In this document: positions 1 to 5,662 of the stretch, in pieces
Numbering within the stretch: position 1 is the first letter of the stretch
Layout: each line of letters starts with the position of its first letter
Assembly: GCA_019247755.1 (NCBI GenBank)
Contig: JAFBAM010000284.1
Location: 1 to 6,088 of the forward strand
Length of the DNA stretch: 6,088 bases
Direction of reading: 5' to 3'
From: Sphingomonas sp.
GTDB lineage: Bacteria; Pseudomonadota; Alphaproteobacteria; Sphingomonadales; Sphingomonadaceae
Notes under the pieces: generated by a model
What the model saw: only the letters and a program-made list of their open reading frames with translations
What the model was told of the DNA's origin: nothing
The model's database searches: none
Made by a program: the position numbers and the translations under genes

Positions 1-1020
1 CGGTTGCGGCTTAACCGGCCAAAGGCCTTGCACAGCCTCAACCGCCAGATGGTCCGCGACATGGCGAACGCGCTGATCGAATGGCGTGACGATCCCGACG
101 TCCGGATCATCCTGATCGACCATGCCGAAGGACGCGGCTTTTGCGCGGGTGGCGACGTGGTCGGGATTTCGCAGGACGTCGAGGGCCATGAGGCCGCGGC
201 GCGAGCCTTCTTCTTCGACGAATATCGGCTGAACCACCTCGAATATACTTACCCCAAGCCTGGCGTTGCCTTCATGGACGGCGTGACAATGGGCGGCGGC
301 GTCGGCATCGCCTGCCCGTGCCGTTACCGGGTAGCGACCGAGCGGACCGTTCTTGCCATGCCGGAAACGACGATCGGCATCTTCCCCGACGTCGGCGGCG
401 GGCGGTATCTTTCGCGGCTGCGCGGACGCCTCGCGCAGTTCCTCGCGCTGACTGGCGCTCGGCTCGACGGCGCGGAATGCATGCGGCTGCGGCTGGCTAC
501 GCACTATCTTCCGTCGGACCGTCTCGAGGAAGCCAAGGAGCGGATCATTGCCCAGCCCTTCCGGACTCAGGCGGTGCTCGACGAGCTCAGCGAGGAATAT
601 GTCCCGGACGCCCGGATCATGGGCAATCTCAAGAAGATCGATCGCTACTTCGCTTCCGACCGGCTGGAAGACATCCTCGACGCGCTCGATGCCGGTGCGG
701 CCGAGGACGACGAATGGGCCGCGACGGAGGCAGCGACCATTCGCGCCAAGTCCCCCACCGCCTGCAAGGTCAGCCTGAAGCTGCTTCAGGAAAGCCCGTT
801 CCAGCTGCACTTCGTCGACGAGATGCGGATGGAATATGGAATCATGGTCCGCCTGATCCACCATCCGGACTTCAAGGAAGGCGTCCGCGCTCTCCTGATC
901 GACAAGGACAACAAGCCCAATTGGCAGCCGTCGCGACCTGAGGTCATCGGCGACCGCGATGTCGAGGCCTTCTTCGAGCCGCTTCCTCCCGAGGAGGATT
1001 GGCGGCCGTTCGATTTCTAA
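1..1020 (+). CDS. 3-hydroxyisobutyryl-CoA hydrolase (HIBCH, crotonase fold), 5'-truncated
   Basis: Probably hydrolyses 3-hydroxyisobutyryl-CoA to 3-hydroxyisobutyrate and CoA in cytosolic valine catabolism. The frame is open from base 1 and the first visible residues (RLRLNRPKALHSLN) are the first strand of the crotonase fold, so the true start lies upstream; roughly 10-20 residues are missing. Counting from the codon at base 4, the oxyanion-hole segments are GRGFCAGGD (43-51) and MDGVTMGGG (91-99). PETTIGIFPDVGGG (120-133) holds E121 and D129, matching in spacing and context the catalytic Glu169/Asp177 of human HIBCH. This motif and the length of about 340 residues separate it from true enoyl-CoA hydratases (about 260 residues). 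It is followed after 9 bases by an enoyl-CoA hydratase and then mmsB, the next two activities expected in the same pathway, which supports the hydrolase call over a generic crotonase. The stop codon overlaps the next gene's ribosome binding site. Confidence 0.9.
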   Translation, partial: RLRLNRPKALHSLNRQMVRDMANALIEWRDDPDVRIILIDHAEGRGFCAGGDVVGISQDVEGHEAAARAFFFDEYRLNHLEYTYPKPGVAFMDGVTMGGGVGIACPCRYRVATERTVLAMPETTIGIFPDVGGGRYLSRLRGRLAQFLALTGARLDGAECMRLRLATHYLPSDRLEEAKERIIAQPFRTQAVLDELSEEYVPDARIMGNLKKIDRYFASDRLEDILDALDAGAAEDDEWAATEAATIRAKSPTACKVSLKLLQESPFQLHFVDEMRMEYGIMVRLIHHPDFKEGVRALLIDKDNKPNWQPSRPEVIGDRDVEAFFEPLPPEEDWRPFDF

Positions 1021-1029
1021 GGAGCGATC

Positions 1030-1803
1030 ATGAGTTACGAAACGGTCCTGGTCGAGAAGCGCGGCGCGGTCACGCTCGTCACGCTGAACCGGCCGCAGGC
1101 GCTAAACGCGCTCAACAGCCAAGTGCTGAAGGAGCTGATCGAGGTGTTCGGCGCGTATGACGCCGACGACAGCCAGCACTGCCTGGTCCTGACCGGATCG
1201 GAGAAGGCTTTCGCGGCGGGCGCCGACATCAAGGAGATGTCGAGCCAGGGCTTCGCCGACATGTATTCGTCGAACTTCTTCGCCGGCTGGGAGCGCGTGA
1301 CCGAAACCCGCAAGCCATGGATCGCCGCAGTCGCCGGCTACGCGCTCGGCGGCGGCTGCGAGGTCGCGATGATGGCCGACTTCATCATTGCTGCCGACAG
1401 CGCCAAGTTCGGGCAGCCCGAAATCAAGCTCGGCGTCACGCCCGGCATGGGCGGATCGCAGCGGCTGACGTGGGCGGTTGGCAAGGCCAAGGCGATGGAA
1501 ATGTGCCTGACCGGGCGGATGATGGGCGCGGAGGAGGCCGAACGCTCCGGCCTTGTCGCCAAGGTCGTCCCAGCGGCTGACCTACTCGATGAAGCGTTGA
1601 AGACTGCGGAAACGATCGCGTCGATGCCGCCGATTGCCGCCATGGCTTGCAAGGAAATGGTCAACGCCGCGTTCGAGAATTCGCTCGGCCAGGGCATCCG
1701 GTTCGAACGGCGGCTGTTCCATGGACTGTTCGGCACGGAGGATCAGAAGGAAGGCATGGCCGCCTTCGTCGAGAAACGGCCGGGTAACTGGAAGGGACGC
1801 TGA
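1030..1803 (+). CDS. Enoyl-CoA hydratase (crotonase)
   Basis: A 257-residue crotonase of normal family length that adds water across 2-enoyl-CoA double bonds. In this operon the likely substrate is methacrylyl-CoA, giving 3-hydroxyisobutyryl-CoA for the hydrolase encoded just upstream; that substrate is inferred from context. Residues 18-29 (TLNRPQALNALN) and 61-66 (FAAGAD) form the CoA and oxyanion region, and YALGGGCE (104-111) is the second oxyanion loop. E111 (GGGCE) and E131 (FGQPE) are exactly 20 residues apart, like the catalytic Glu144/Glu164 pair of rat crotonase. The C-terminus FVEKRPGNWKGR is typical of short-chain enoyl-CoA hydratases. The start at 1030 has a strong AAGGAG (1019-1024) five bases upstream, overlapping the preceding stop, so translation of the two genes is probably coupled. 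General fatty-acid beta-oxidation is an alternative or additional role. Confidence 0.93.
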   Translation: MSYETVLVEKRGAVTLVTLNRPQALNALNSQVLKELIEVFGAYDADDSQHCLVLTGSEKAFAAGADIKEMSSQGFADMYSSNFFAGWERVTETRKPWIAAVAGYALGGGCEVAMMADFIIAADSAKFGQPEIKLGVTPGMGGSQRLTWAVGKAKAMEMCLTGRMMGAEEAERSGLVAKVVPAADLLDEALKTAETIASMPPIAAMACKEMVNAAFENSLGQGIRFERRLFHGLFGTEDQKEGMAAFVEKRPGNWKGR

Positions 1804-1806
1804 GTC

Positions 1807-2709
1807 ATGGCGACAATCGCATTCATCGGGCTCGGGCATATGGGCGGCGGAATGGCGCCGAACCTCGCCAAGGCGGGGCATGAGGTCCGCGCCTTCGACC
1901 TGGTCCCTGAAGCCGTCGAGAAGGCGAAAGAAGGTGGCTGCAGTGCTGCCGCGTCCGCTGCCGAAGCGGTGAAGGACGCCGACGTCGTCATCACCATGCT
2001 TCCGGCGGCGCAGCACGTCCGCAAGGTCTTCCACGACGATGTGGCGCCCAACGCCAAGAAGGGCGCGCTGCTGATCGACTGCTCGACCATCGACGTCGCC
2101 AGTGCGCGCGAGGTCGGCGAGGGCCTCAACAAGCTCGGGTTCGATTTCGTCGATGCGCCGGTTTCGGGCGGCATTGCGGCGGCGGCTGCCGGGACTCTAG
2201 CCCTGATGGTCGGCGGCACCGACGCGCAGTTCGAGCGCGCCAGGCCGTTCCTCGAACCGATGGCCAAGGCCGTGATCCACGCCGGGCAACTCGGTGCGGG
2301 TCAAGCGGCCAAGATCTGCAACAACATGATCCTCGGCGCGACCATGGTCGCGACGTGCGAAGGCTTCGCGCTGGCGAAGAAGCTGGGCCTCGACCTTCAG
2401 ACCTTCTTCGACATTTCCTCCAAGGCCTCGGGCCAGAGCTGGTCGATGACGAGCTATTGCCCCGTTCCCGGAGTGGGCCCCGAAACGCCGGCAGACCATG
2501 ATTATGAGGGCGGGTTTGCGGCGGCGCTGATGCTCAAGGACCTGAAGCTCGCGGACGATGCGGCCCGGAGCGTCGGTGCCTACACGCCGATGGGCGGCGA
2601 GGCGGAAGAGCTCTTCCAGCGTTTCGTCGACCGCGGCGGCGGATCCAAGGATTTCTCCGGCATCATCAAGATGATCGACGACAGCTGGAAAGTCCCCGAC
2701 GAAGAATAG
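1807..2709 (+). CDS. mmsB: 3-hydroxyisobutyrate dehydrogenase
   Basis: A 300-residue NAD-dependent beta-hydroxyacid dehydrogenase that oxidises 3-hydroxyisobutyrate to methylmalonate semialdehyde, the step after the HIBCH reaction in valine degradation. The N-terminal Rossmann domain has the dinucleotide motif GLGHMGGGMAPNL (8-20), with D31 positioned at the end of the second strand as expected for NAD preference. DAPVSGG (116-122) is the substrate-binding loop, and GAGQAAKICNNM (163-174) contains the catalytic K169 and N173 of the family. GGFAAALMLKDLKLA (235-249) is the C-terminal helical-domain signature seen in 3-hydroxyisobutyrate dehydrogenases. The length matches the family. ATG 1807 lies three bases after the enoyl-CoA hydratase stop, with a GGAAGGGA ribosome binding site at 1790-1797 inside that gene's end. 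Related tartronate semialdehyde reductases share the fold, but the neighbours favour the valine-pathway enzyme. Confidence 0.93.
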   Translation: MATIAFIGLGHMGGGMAPNLAKAGHEVRAFDLVPEAVEKAKEGGCSAAASAAEAVKDADVVITMLPAAQHVRKVFHDDVAPNAKKGALLIDCSTIDVASAREVGEGLNKLGFDFVDAPVSGGIAAAAAGTLALMVGGTDAQFERARPFLEPMAKAVIHAGQLGAGQAAKICNNMILGATMVATCEGFALAKKLGLDLQTFFDISSKASGQSWSMTSYCPVPGVGPETPADHDYEGGFAAALMLKDLKLADDAARSVGAYTPMGGEAEELFQRFVDRGGGSKDFSGIIKMIDDSWKVPDEE

Positions 2710-2719
2710 AGGAGCATCG

Positions 2720-3286
2720 ATGCGTATCGTATCAGTGGCGGCAGTTGCCGCATGCCTGGCTGCGTGCGGCGGCCCCCAAACCAGCCAGGCCAACAATAGC
2801 GCTGCGAATATCTCCAACGATGCGCGTCCCGCACCGACGGCAAGTGCCTCCGCGGTTACGAACGCGTCGATCTTCGACCCCGCCCCATCGAAAGACGAGG
2901 CGATGAGGATCCATCATGACCGCCACGAGGGCATGGAAGCGATCGGCAAGGACAACAAGATTATCAAGCAGGAGCTCAACGCCTCCGTGCCGAACCTGGA
3001 TCTTATGCGGTCTACCGCGGCAAAGATGTCGACTCTGTCGGAGCAGGCGTCCGGCTGGTTCCACGCGGGCACCGGCCAGGAACTCGGCAAGTCAGGCGCC
3101 AAGCCTGAGATCTGGCAGAATCAGGCAGACGTCGCGGCCAAGCTTTCGGACTTTCAAAAGGCGATGAAGGCTTTCAGCCAGACTGCGAACGGAAGCGACG
3201 TCGGCGCCATGAAGAGTCAGTTCGCTAACCTCGCGGGAACCTGCAAGGCGTGTCACGACAAATATCGGATGGAGATGCACCACTAG
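2720..3286 (+). CDS. Class II cytochrome c (cytochrome c'/c-556 type), predicted lipoprotein
   Basis: A 188-residue exported haem protein. The N-terminus is a short lipoprotein signal with lipobox LAAC and acylated cysteine C16; the +2 residue is Gly, so outer-membrane sorting facing the periplasm is likely. Residues 17-55 are a low-complexity Ala/Asn/Ser/Pro tether. The rest resembles a four-helix class II cytochrome c: a first helix with RHEGMEAIG (69-77), a middle KPEIW segment (128-132) typical of the family, and a single haem-attachment motif CKACH (175-179) ten residues from the C-terminus. M72 is a candidate sixth haem ligand, which would make it low-spin c-556-like rather than c'-like; that is inferred. 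A strong AGAGGAG (2708-2714) five bases before ATG 2720 fixes the start, and the gap to mmsB is only 10 bases, implying cotranscription. Its electron partner is unknown. Confidence 0.88.
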   Translation: MRIVSVAAVAACLAACGGPQTSQANNSAANISNDARPAPTASASAVTNASIFDPAPSKDEAMRIHHDRHEGMEAIGKDNKIIKQELNASVPNLDLMRSTAAKMSTLSEQASGWFHAGTGQELGKSGAKPEIWQNQADVAAKLSDFQKAMKAFSQTANGSDVGAMKSQFANLAGTCKACHDKYRMEMHH

Positions 3287-3296
3287 GGCGGCTTCC

Positions 3297-3317
3297 CTTG
3301 CGGCGGGCATCCGCAAG
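3297..3317 (+). other. GC-rich hairpin between the cytochrome gene and nfu
   Basis: Perfect 7-bp inverted repeat CTTGCGG (3297-3303) and CCGCAAG (3311-3317) with a 7-base loop. GGCG (3287-3290) could additionally pair with CGCC (3318-3321), leaving a left-hand bulge. There is no T-run after it, so it is a poor intrinsic terminator. It occupies the place where the nfu ribosome binding site should be. It may limit readthrough from the valine operon or restrain nfu translation; both are inferences. Confidence 0.45.
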
Positions 3318-3323
3318 CGCCAC

Positions 3324-3905
3324 ATGGCGCGCATGCTGATCCGCACCGAACAGACCCCAAACCCTGCGACCCGCAAGTTCCTGCCGGACCAGATCGTCAT
3401 GGACGCGGGAACGCGCGACTTTGCCGATGCGGAGAGCGCCGAAGCATCGCCGCTTGCGAGGGCCTTGTTCGACAGCGGCCTGGTCGAAGGCGTCTTCTAC
3501 GGCCGCGACTTCGTGTCGGTCACGGCAGCACCCGGCATCTCGTGGACCGACCTGGAGCCGCTCGTTCTAGAAACCCTGCTCGACCATTTCGTCAGCGGCG
3601 CGCCCCTGTTCGCCGCCGGAAGCGCGGCCGGCATTTATGTCTCGTCCGAAGCTGACTTCGAGGAAGACCCGGCCGACGCCGACATCATCGACCAGATCAA
3701 GGAGCTGATCGAGACGCGCGTCCGTCCCGCGGTGGCGCAGGACGGCGGCGACATCGTCTACAAGGGATACAAGGCCGGCCACCTTTATCTGTCGATGCAC
3801 GGCGCCTGCTCCGGCTGCCCGTCTTCGACCGTCACACTCAAGCGCGGTATCGAGAGCCTGATCCGCCACTATGTGCCCGAAGTGGAATCGGTCGAAGCGG
3901 TCTGA
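3324..3905 (+). CDS. Nfu-type Fe-S cluster scaffold/carrier (NifU family)
   Basis: A cytosolic protein that carries an Fe-S cluster and delivers it to apo-enzymes. It has two domains. The N-terminal Nfu domain (about residues 5-90) opens with LIRTEQTPNPATRKFLP (5-21), a hallmark sequence, and the C-terminal NifU-like domain (about 120-190) contains QDGGDIVYKGY (139-149) and the cluster-ligand motif C162-S-G-C165. The Asp/Glu-rich linker (110-120) lies between them. At 193 residues it matches alphaproteobacterial and mitochondrial NFU1-like proteins. Two starts are possible: ATG 3324 (MARMLIRTE) or ATG 3333 (MLIRTE). The second fits the family's usual N-terminus better, but neither has a clear Shine-Dalgarno sequence. 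It follows the cytochrome by 37 bases with a hairpin in between, and precedes tsaB as in many alphaproteobacteria (recalled gene order). Confidence 0.93.
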   Translation: MARMLIRTEQTPNPATRKFLPDQIVMDAGTRDFADAESAEASPLARALFDSGLVEGVFYGRDFVSVTAAPGISWTDLEPLVLETLLDHFVSGAPLFAAGSAAGIYVSSEADFEEDPADADIIDQIKELIETRVRPAVAQDGGDIVYKGYKAGHLYLSMHGACSGCPSSTVTLKRGIESLIRHYVPEVESVEAV

Positions 3906-3939
3906 CCCGCCCGACAAAGCGGTTTAACTTTCAGGGGCT

Positions 3940-3956
3940 TGCGGCGTTGAGCCGCA
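3940..3956 (+). other. Small hairpin between nfu and tsaB
   Basis: TGCGGC (3940-3945) and GCCGCA (3951-3956) form a perfect 6-bp stem around a 5-base loop, 34 bases after the nfu stop. It has no following T-run, so it is at best a weak terminator or an mRNA-end stabiliser. It also sits directly in front of the alternative GTG at 3958, which makes that codon an unlikely tsaB start. Confidence 0.35.
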
Positions 3957-3975
3957 TGTGACCACTATCCTCGCC

Positions 3976-4587
3976 ATGATCCTGGCCTTCGACACCTCGA
4001 GCGCCGCTTGCACCGCCGCGTTGTTCGACGGCTCGGGCTTGTGCGTGGCGAAGACGGACGAAGTTATCGGGCGCGGCCATGCCGAACGGCTGGTGCCGAT
4101 GCTCGCCGAGCTATTGGACGGACGCACCGCAGACGAGATCGTCGTCGGCGTCGGGCCAGGCAGCTTCACCGGCATTCGCGTCGCGATCGCCGCTGCGCAG
4201 GGCATGGCGATCGGTTGGGCGGCGAGGCTTCACGGCATGTCGTCGCTTGCACTCCTTGCGGCGAGCACCAAGGGTGCTGGCGAGGTGGCTGCGGCGATCC
4301 GCGGTGGTCATGGTGAGCTGTTCGTCCAGCAATTCGACGCCGACTCCTTGGTCGAGCGCTCGCCCCTATTGAATCTGCCACCTCGAGATGCAGCCGCGCA
4401 GACTTCAGCCAAGCTCGTCATTGGTTCGGGGGCGAACGACCTCGTTGTTGCCCGTGGCTGGGGCGAAGCGCTGGATGGCCTGCCTTCTGCCGTCAACCTG
4501 ATGCGGTTGCCGGCCGCGCTTCGCACCCTGGCTCCCAAGCCTGTTTATGCCCGCGCTCCCGACGCGCGCGTGCCCGAGGCCGCCTAA
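3976..4587 (+). CDS. tsaB: tRNA threonylcarbamoyladenosine biosynthesis protein TsaB
   Basis: TsaB is the non-catalytic ASKHA-fold partner of TsaD in the complex that makes t6A at position 37 of ANN-decoding tRNAs. ATG 3976 gives a 203-residue protein beginning MILAFDTSSA, the conserved family start; an in-frame GTG at 3958 would add six unconserved residues and lies against a hairpin. VGVGPGSFTGIRVA (57-70) is the family signature. The region IRGGHGELFVQQFD (108-121) corresponds to the usual DAR-x-GEVY strand but has lost its Asp-Ala-Arg. PKPVYAR (187-193) matches the conserved C-terminal segment. No good ribosome binding site is seen. The TAA stop overlaps the rimI ATG in TAATG, so rimI is almost certainly translationally coupled, as tsaB-rimI pairs often are. 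Confidence 0.92.
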   Translation: MILAFDTSSAACTAALFDGSGLCVAKTDEVIGRGHAERLVPMLAELLDGRTADEIVVGVGPGSFTGIRVAIAAAQGMAIGWAARLHGMSSLALLAASTKGAGEVAAAIRGGHGELFVQQFDADSLVERSPLLNLPPRDAAAQTSAKLVIGSGANDLVVARGWGEALDGLPSAVNLMRLPAALRTLAPKPVYARAPDARVPEAA

Positions 4588-5066
4588 TGGCGACTGTCGA
4601 AAATGACATCCAAATCGAGCGCGGCTCGTTCGCCGACATCGATCCGGTCATGAGAGTCATGGAATCCGCCTTCGGCAAACGCTTTGGCGAAGCCTGGACG
4701 CGGTCGCAGCTGGCGGGAATCCTGCCGATGGCCGGAGTAACGCTGATGCTCGCCCGCGAGGGCGCAGATGACCTGATTGTCGGCTTCTCCCTCTTCCGCG
4801 CCGTGGCCGATGAATCGGAGCTGCTGCTGCTGGGAGTCCTTGCAGATTATCAACGCCAGGGTATCGGACGAGAGCTCTTGCGCCACTTTTTGGAACGGAC
4901 ACGAAATGATGGCGTAACCCGTCTTCATCTGGAAGTTCGTGATGGAAACCCCGCGGTCGAGATGTACACGAATGCTGGATTCTCGCCAGTCGGCCGCCGG
5001 CGCAATTACTATCATGCACCAAATGGAAAGCGCTTCGACGCGATTACGCTCGCTCTCCAACTTTAG
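4587..5066 (+). CDS. rimI: Ribosomal-protein-alanine N-acetyltransferase RimI (GNAT family)
   Basis: A 159-residue GNAT acetyltransferase; RimI uses acetyl-CoA to acetylate the N-terminal alanine of ribosomal protein S18. The acetyl-CoA pyrophosphate loop is QRQGIG (89-94) after the strand LLLLGVLADY (79-88). LEVRDGN (115-121) with E116 and the downstream Y127 in MYTNAGF correspond to the catalytic Glu103 and Tyr115 of E. coli RimI. The Asn-to-Tyr spacing is six here instead of the usual seven, a one-residue shortening in the helix before the tyrosine. ATG 4587 shares one base with the tsaB stop, and GAGG at 4576-4579 is a plausible ribosome binding site. The identification rests on these motifs and the tsaB neighbour; a GNAT with another protein substrate cannot be excluded. 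The last third of the gene is less GC-rich than the genes before it. Confidence 0.87.
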   Translation: MATVENDIQIERGSFADIDPVMRVMESAFGKRFGEAWTRSQLAGILPMAGVTLMLAREGADDLIVGFSLFRAVADESELLLLGVLADYQRQGIGRELLRHFLERTRNDGVTRLHLEVRDGNPAVEMYTNAGFSPVGRRRNYYHAPNGKRFDAITLALQL

Positions 5067-5100
5067 TTAAGGTTTTGTAAGATTACTTAGTCTGTGCAAT

Positions 5101-5133
5101 GCAATTGCGCTGGACTAGTGGCGAGCGTATTAT
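5101..5133 (+). promoter_or_regulatory. Candidate sigma70-type promoter of mucR with overlapping palindrome
   Basis: The 122-base gap between rimI and mucR is AT-rich (23 G/C of 60 in 5041-5100). TTGCGC (5105-5110) and TATTAT (5128-5133) are separated by exactly 17 bases, a good housekeeping promoter arrangement that would start RNA near 5140 and leave a leader of about 50 bases. The 8-bp palindrome GCAATTGC (5101-5108) overlaps the -35 box and is preceded by a direct copy of GCAAT (5096-5100), so it is a candidate operator. MucR/Ros proteins commonly repress their own promoters; that it binds here is inferred. Confidence 0.5.
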
Positions 5134-5188
5134 TTTGTCCTCGTGCAGAAGAAGACTGCACGGACTCTGCTCGAAGTGGAATTCTTAC

Positions 5189-5614
5189 ATGGCTGAACTT
5201 GAAAACGCCGGCGATACGCTATTGACGCTGACCGCCGACATCGTTGCTGCGCACGTCAGCAACAACAGCGTTGCCGTCAATGACTTGCCGAATCTTATCC
5301 AGAACGTTCACGCTGCGCTGTCGGGAATCTCCGGCAACGGCGCAAGCGCGGAAGCGAAACCAGAGCCGAAGGTTTCGATCCGCGCCTCAATCAAGCCCGA
5401 CTACATCGTCTGCCTGGAAGACGGGAAGAAGCTGAAGATGCTGAAACGGCATCTGATGACCCATTACAGCATGACCCCCGACCAGTATCGCCAGAAGTGG
5501 GGACTTTCGACCGACTATCCGATGGTCGCGCCCAATTATGCCGAACAACGCCGCAAGCTGGCCAAGTCGATCGGGCTCGGTACCAAGCGTCGCCGCTCTC
5601 GCGGGGGAAAATAG
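5189..5614 (+). CDS. MucR/Ros family zinc-finger transcriptional regulator
   Basis: A 141-residue member of the Ros/MucR family, which in alphaproteobacteria acts as H-NS-like repressors of surface polysaccharide, motility and cell-cycle genes by binding AT-rich DNA. The N-terminal part (LLTLTADIVAAHVSNNSVAV, 11-30) is the oligomerisation region. A charged linker (52-70) follows. The DNA-binding domain starts at DYIVCLEDGKKLKMLKRHL (71-89) and continues through MTPDQYRQKWGL (95-106). Zinc ligands are C75, D78, H88 and H92 (C-x2-D-x9-H-x3-H), with Asp where classical Ros has the second Cys. The C-terminus is basic (TKRRRSR). ATG 5189 is preferred because the family begins just before this helix and a weak GTGGA lies eight bases upstream. 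The frame is open back to 5099, but those residues have no family resemblance and that start would lie within the promoter. It is separated from fur by 48 bases. Confidence 0.9.
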   Translation: MAELENAGDTLLTLTADIVAAHVSNNSVAVNDLPNLIQNVHAALSGISGNGASAEAKPEPKVSIRASIKPDYIVCLEDGKKLKMLKRHLMTHYSMTPDQYRQKWGLSTDYPMVAPNYAEQRRKLAKSIGLGTKRRRSRGGK

Positions 5615-5662
5615 GCTCCCGGTTCGCTGGACGATCCGGCCAAGCGCACCTAGTTTGGGCGA

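Noticed and set aside
4..6. TTG at base 4 as a true start of the HIBCH gene
   Set aside because: The residues after it are already inside the first conserved strand (RLNRPKALHSLN) and there is no upstream sequence for a ribosome binding site. The gene is simply cut by the window edge.
318..941. A 207-residue open frame in the +3 frame inside the HIBCH gene
   Set aside because: It is Arg/Pro/Ala-rich low-complexity translation typical of an out-of-frame reading, while frame 1 carries the catalytic motifs.
1582..2817. Long open frames on the minus strand (for example 1582-2034 and 2197-2817)
   Set aside because: They lie opposite strongly supported genes, show no recognisable domains, and are expected by chance in GC-rich coding DNA.
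3958..3975. GTG 3958 as the tsaB start
   Set aside because: It lies two bases after a hairpin with no ribosome binding site, and the family's conserved N-terminus begins at ATG 3976.
5099..5188. Longer mucR protein starting at ATG 5099
   Set aside because: The extra 30 residues do not resemble the family, their start would lie between the -35 and upstream palindrome elements, and ATG 5189 gives the normal length.
5615..5640. Terminator between mucR and fur
   Set aside because: Only CCGG repeats of four bases can pair, with no T-run.
5615..5662. Dedicated fur promoter with TAGTTT (5651-5656) as -10, which would give a leaderless transcript
   Set aside because: Only three of six bases match the consensus and no convincing -35 lies 16-18 bases upstream.
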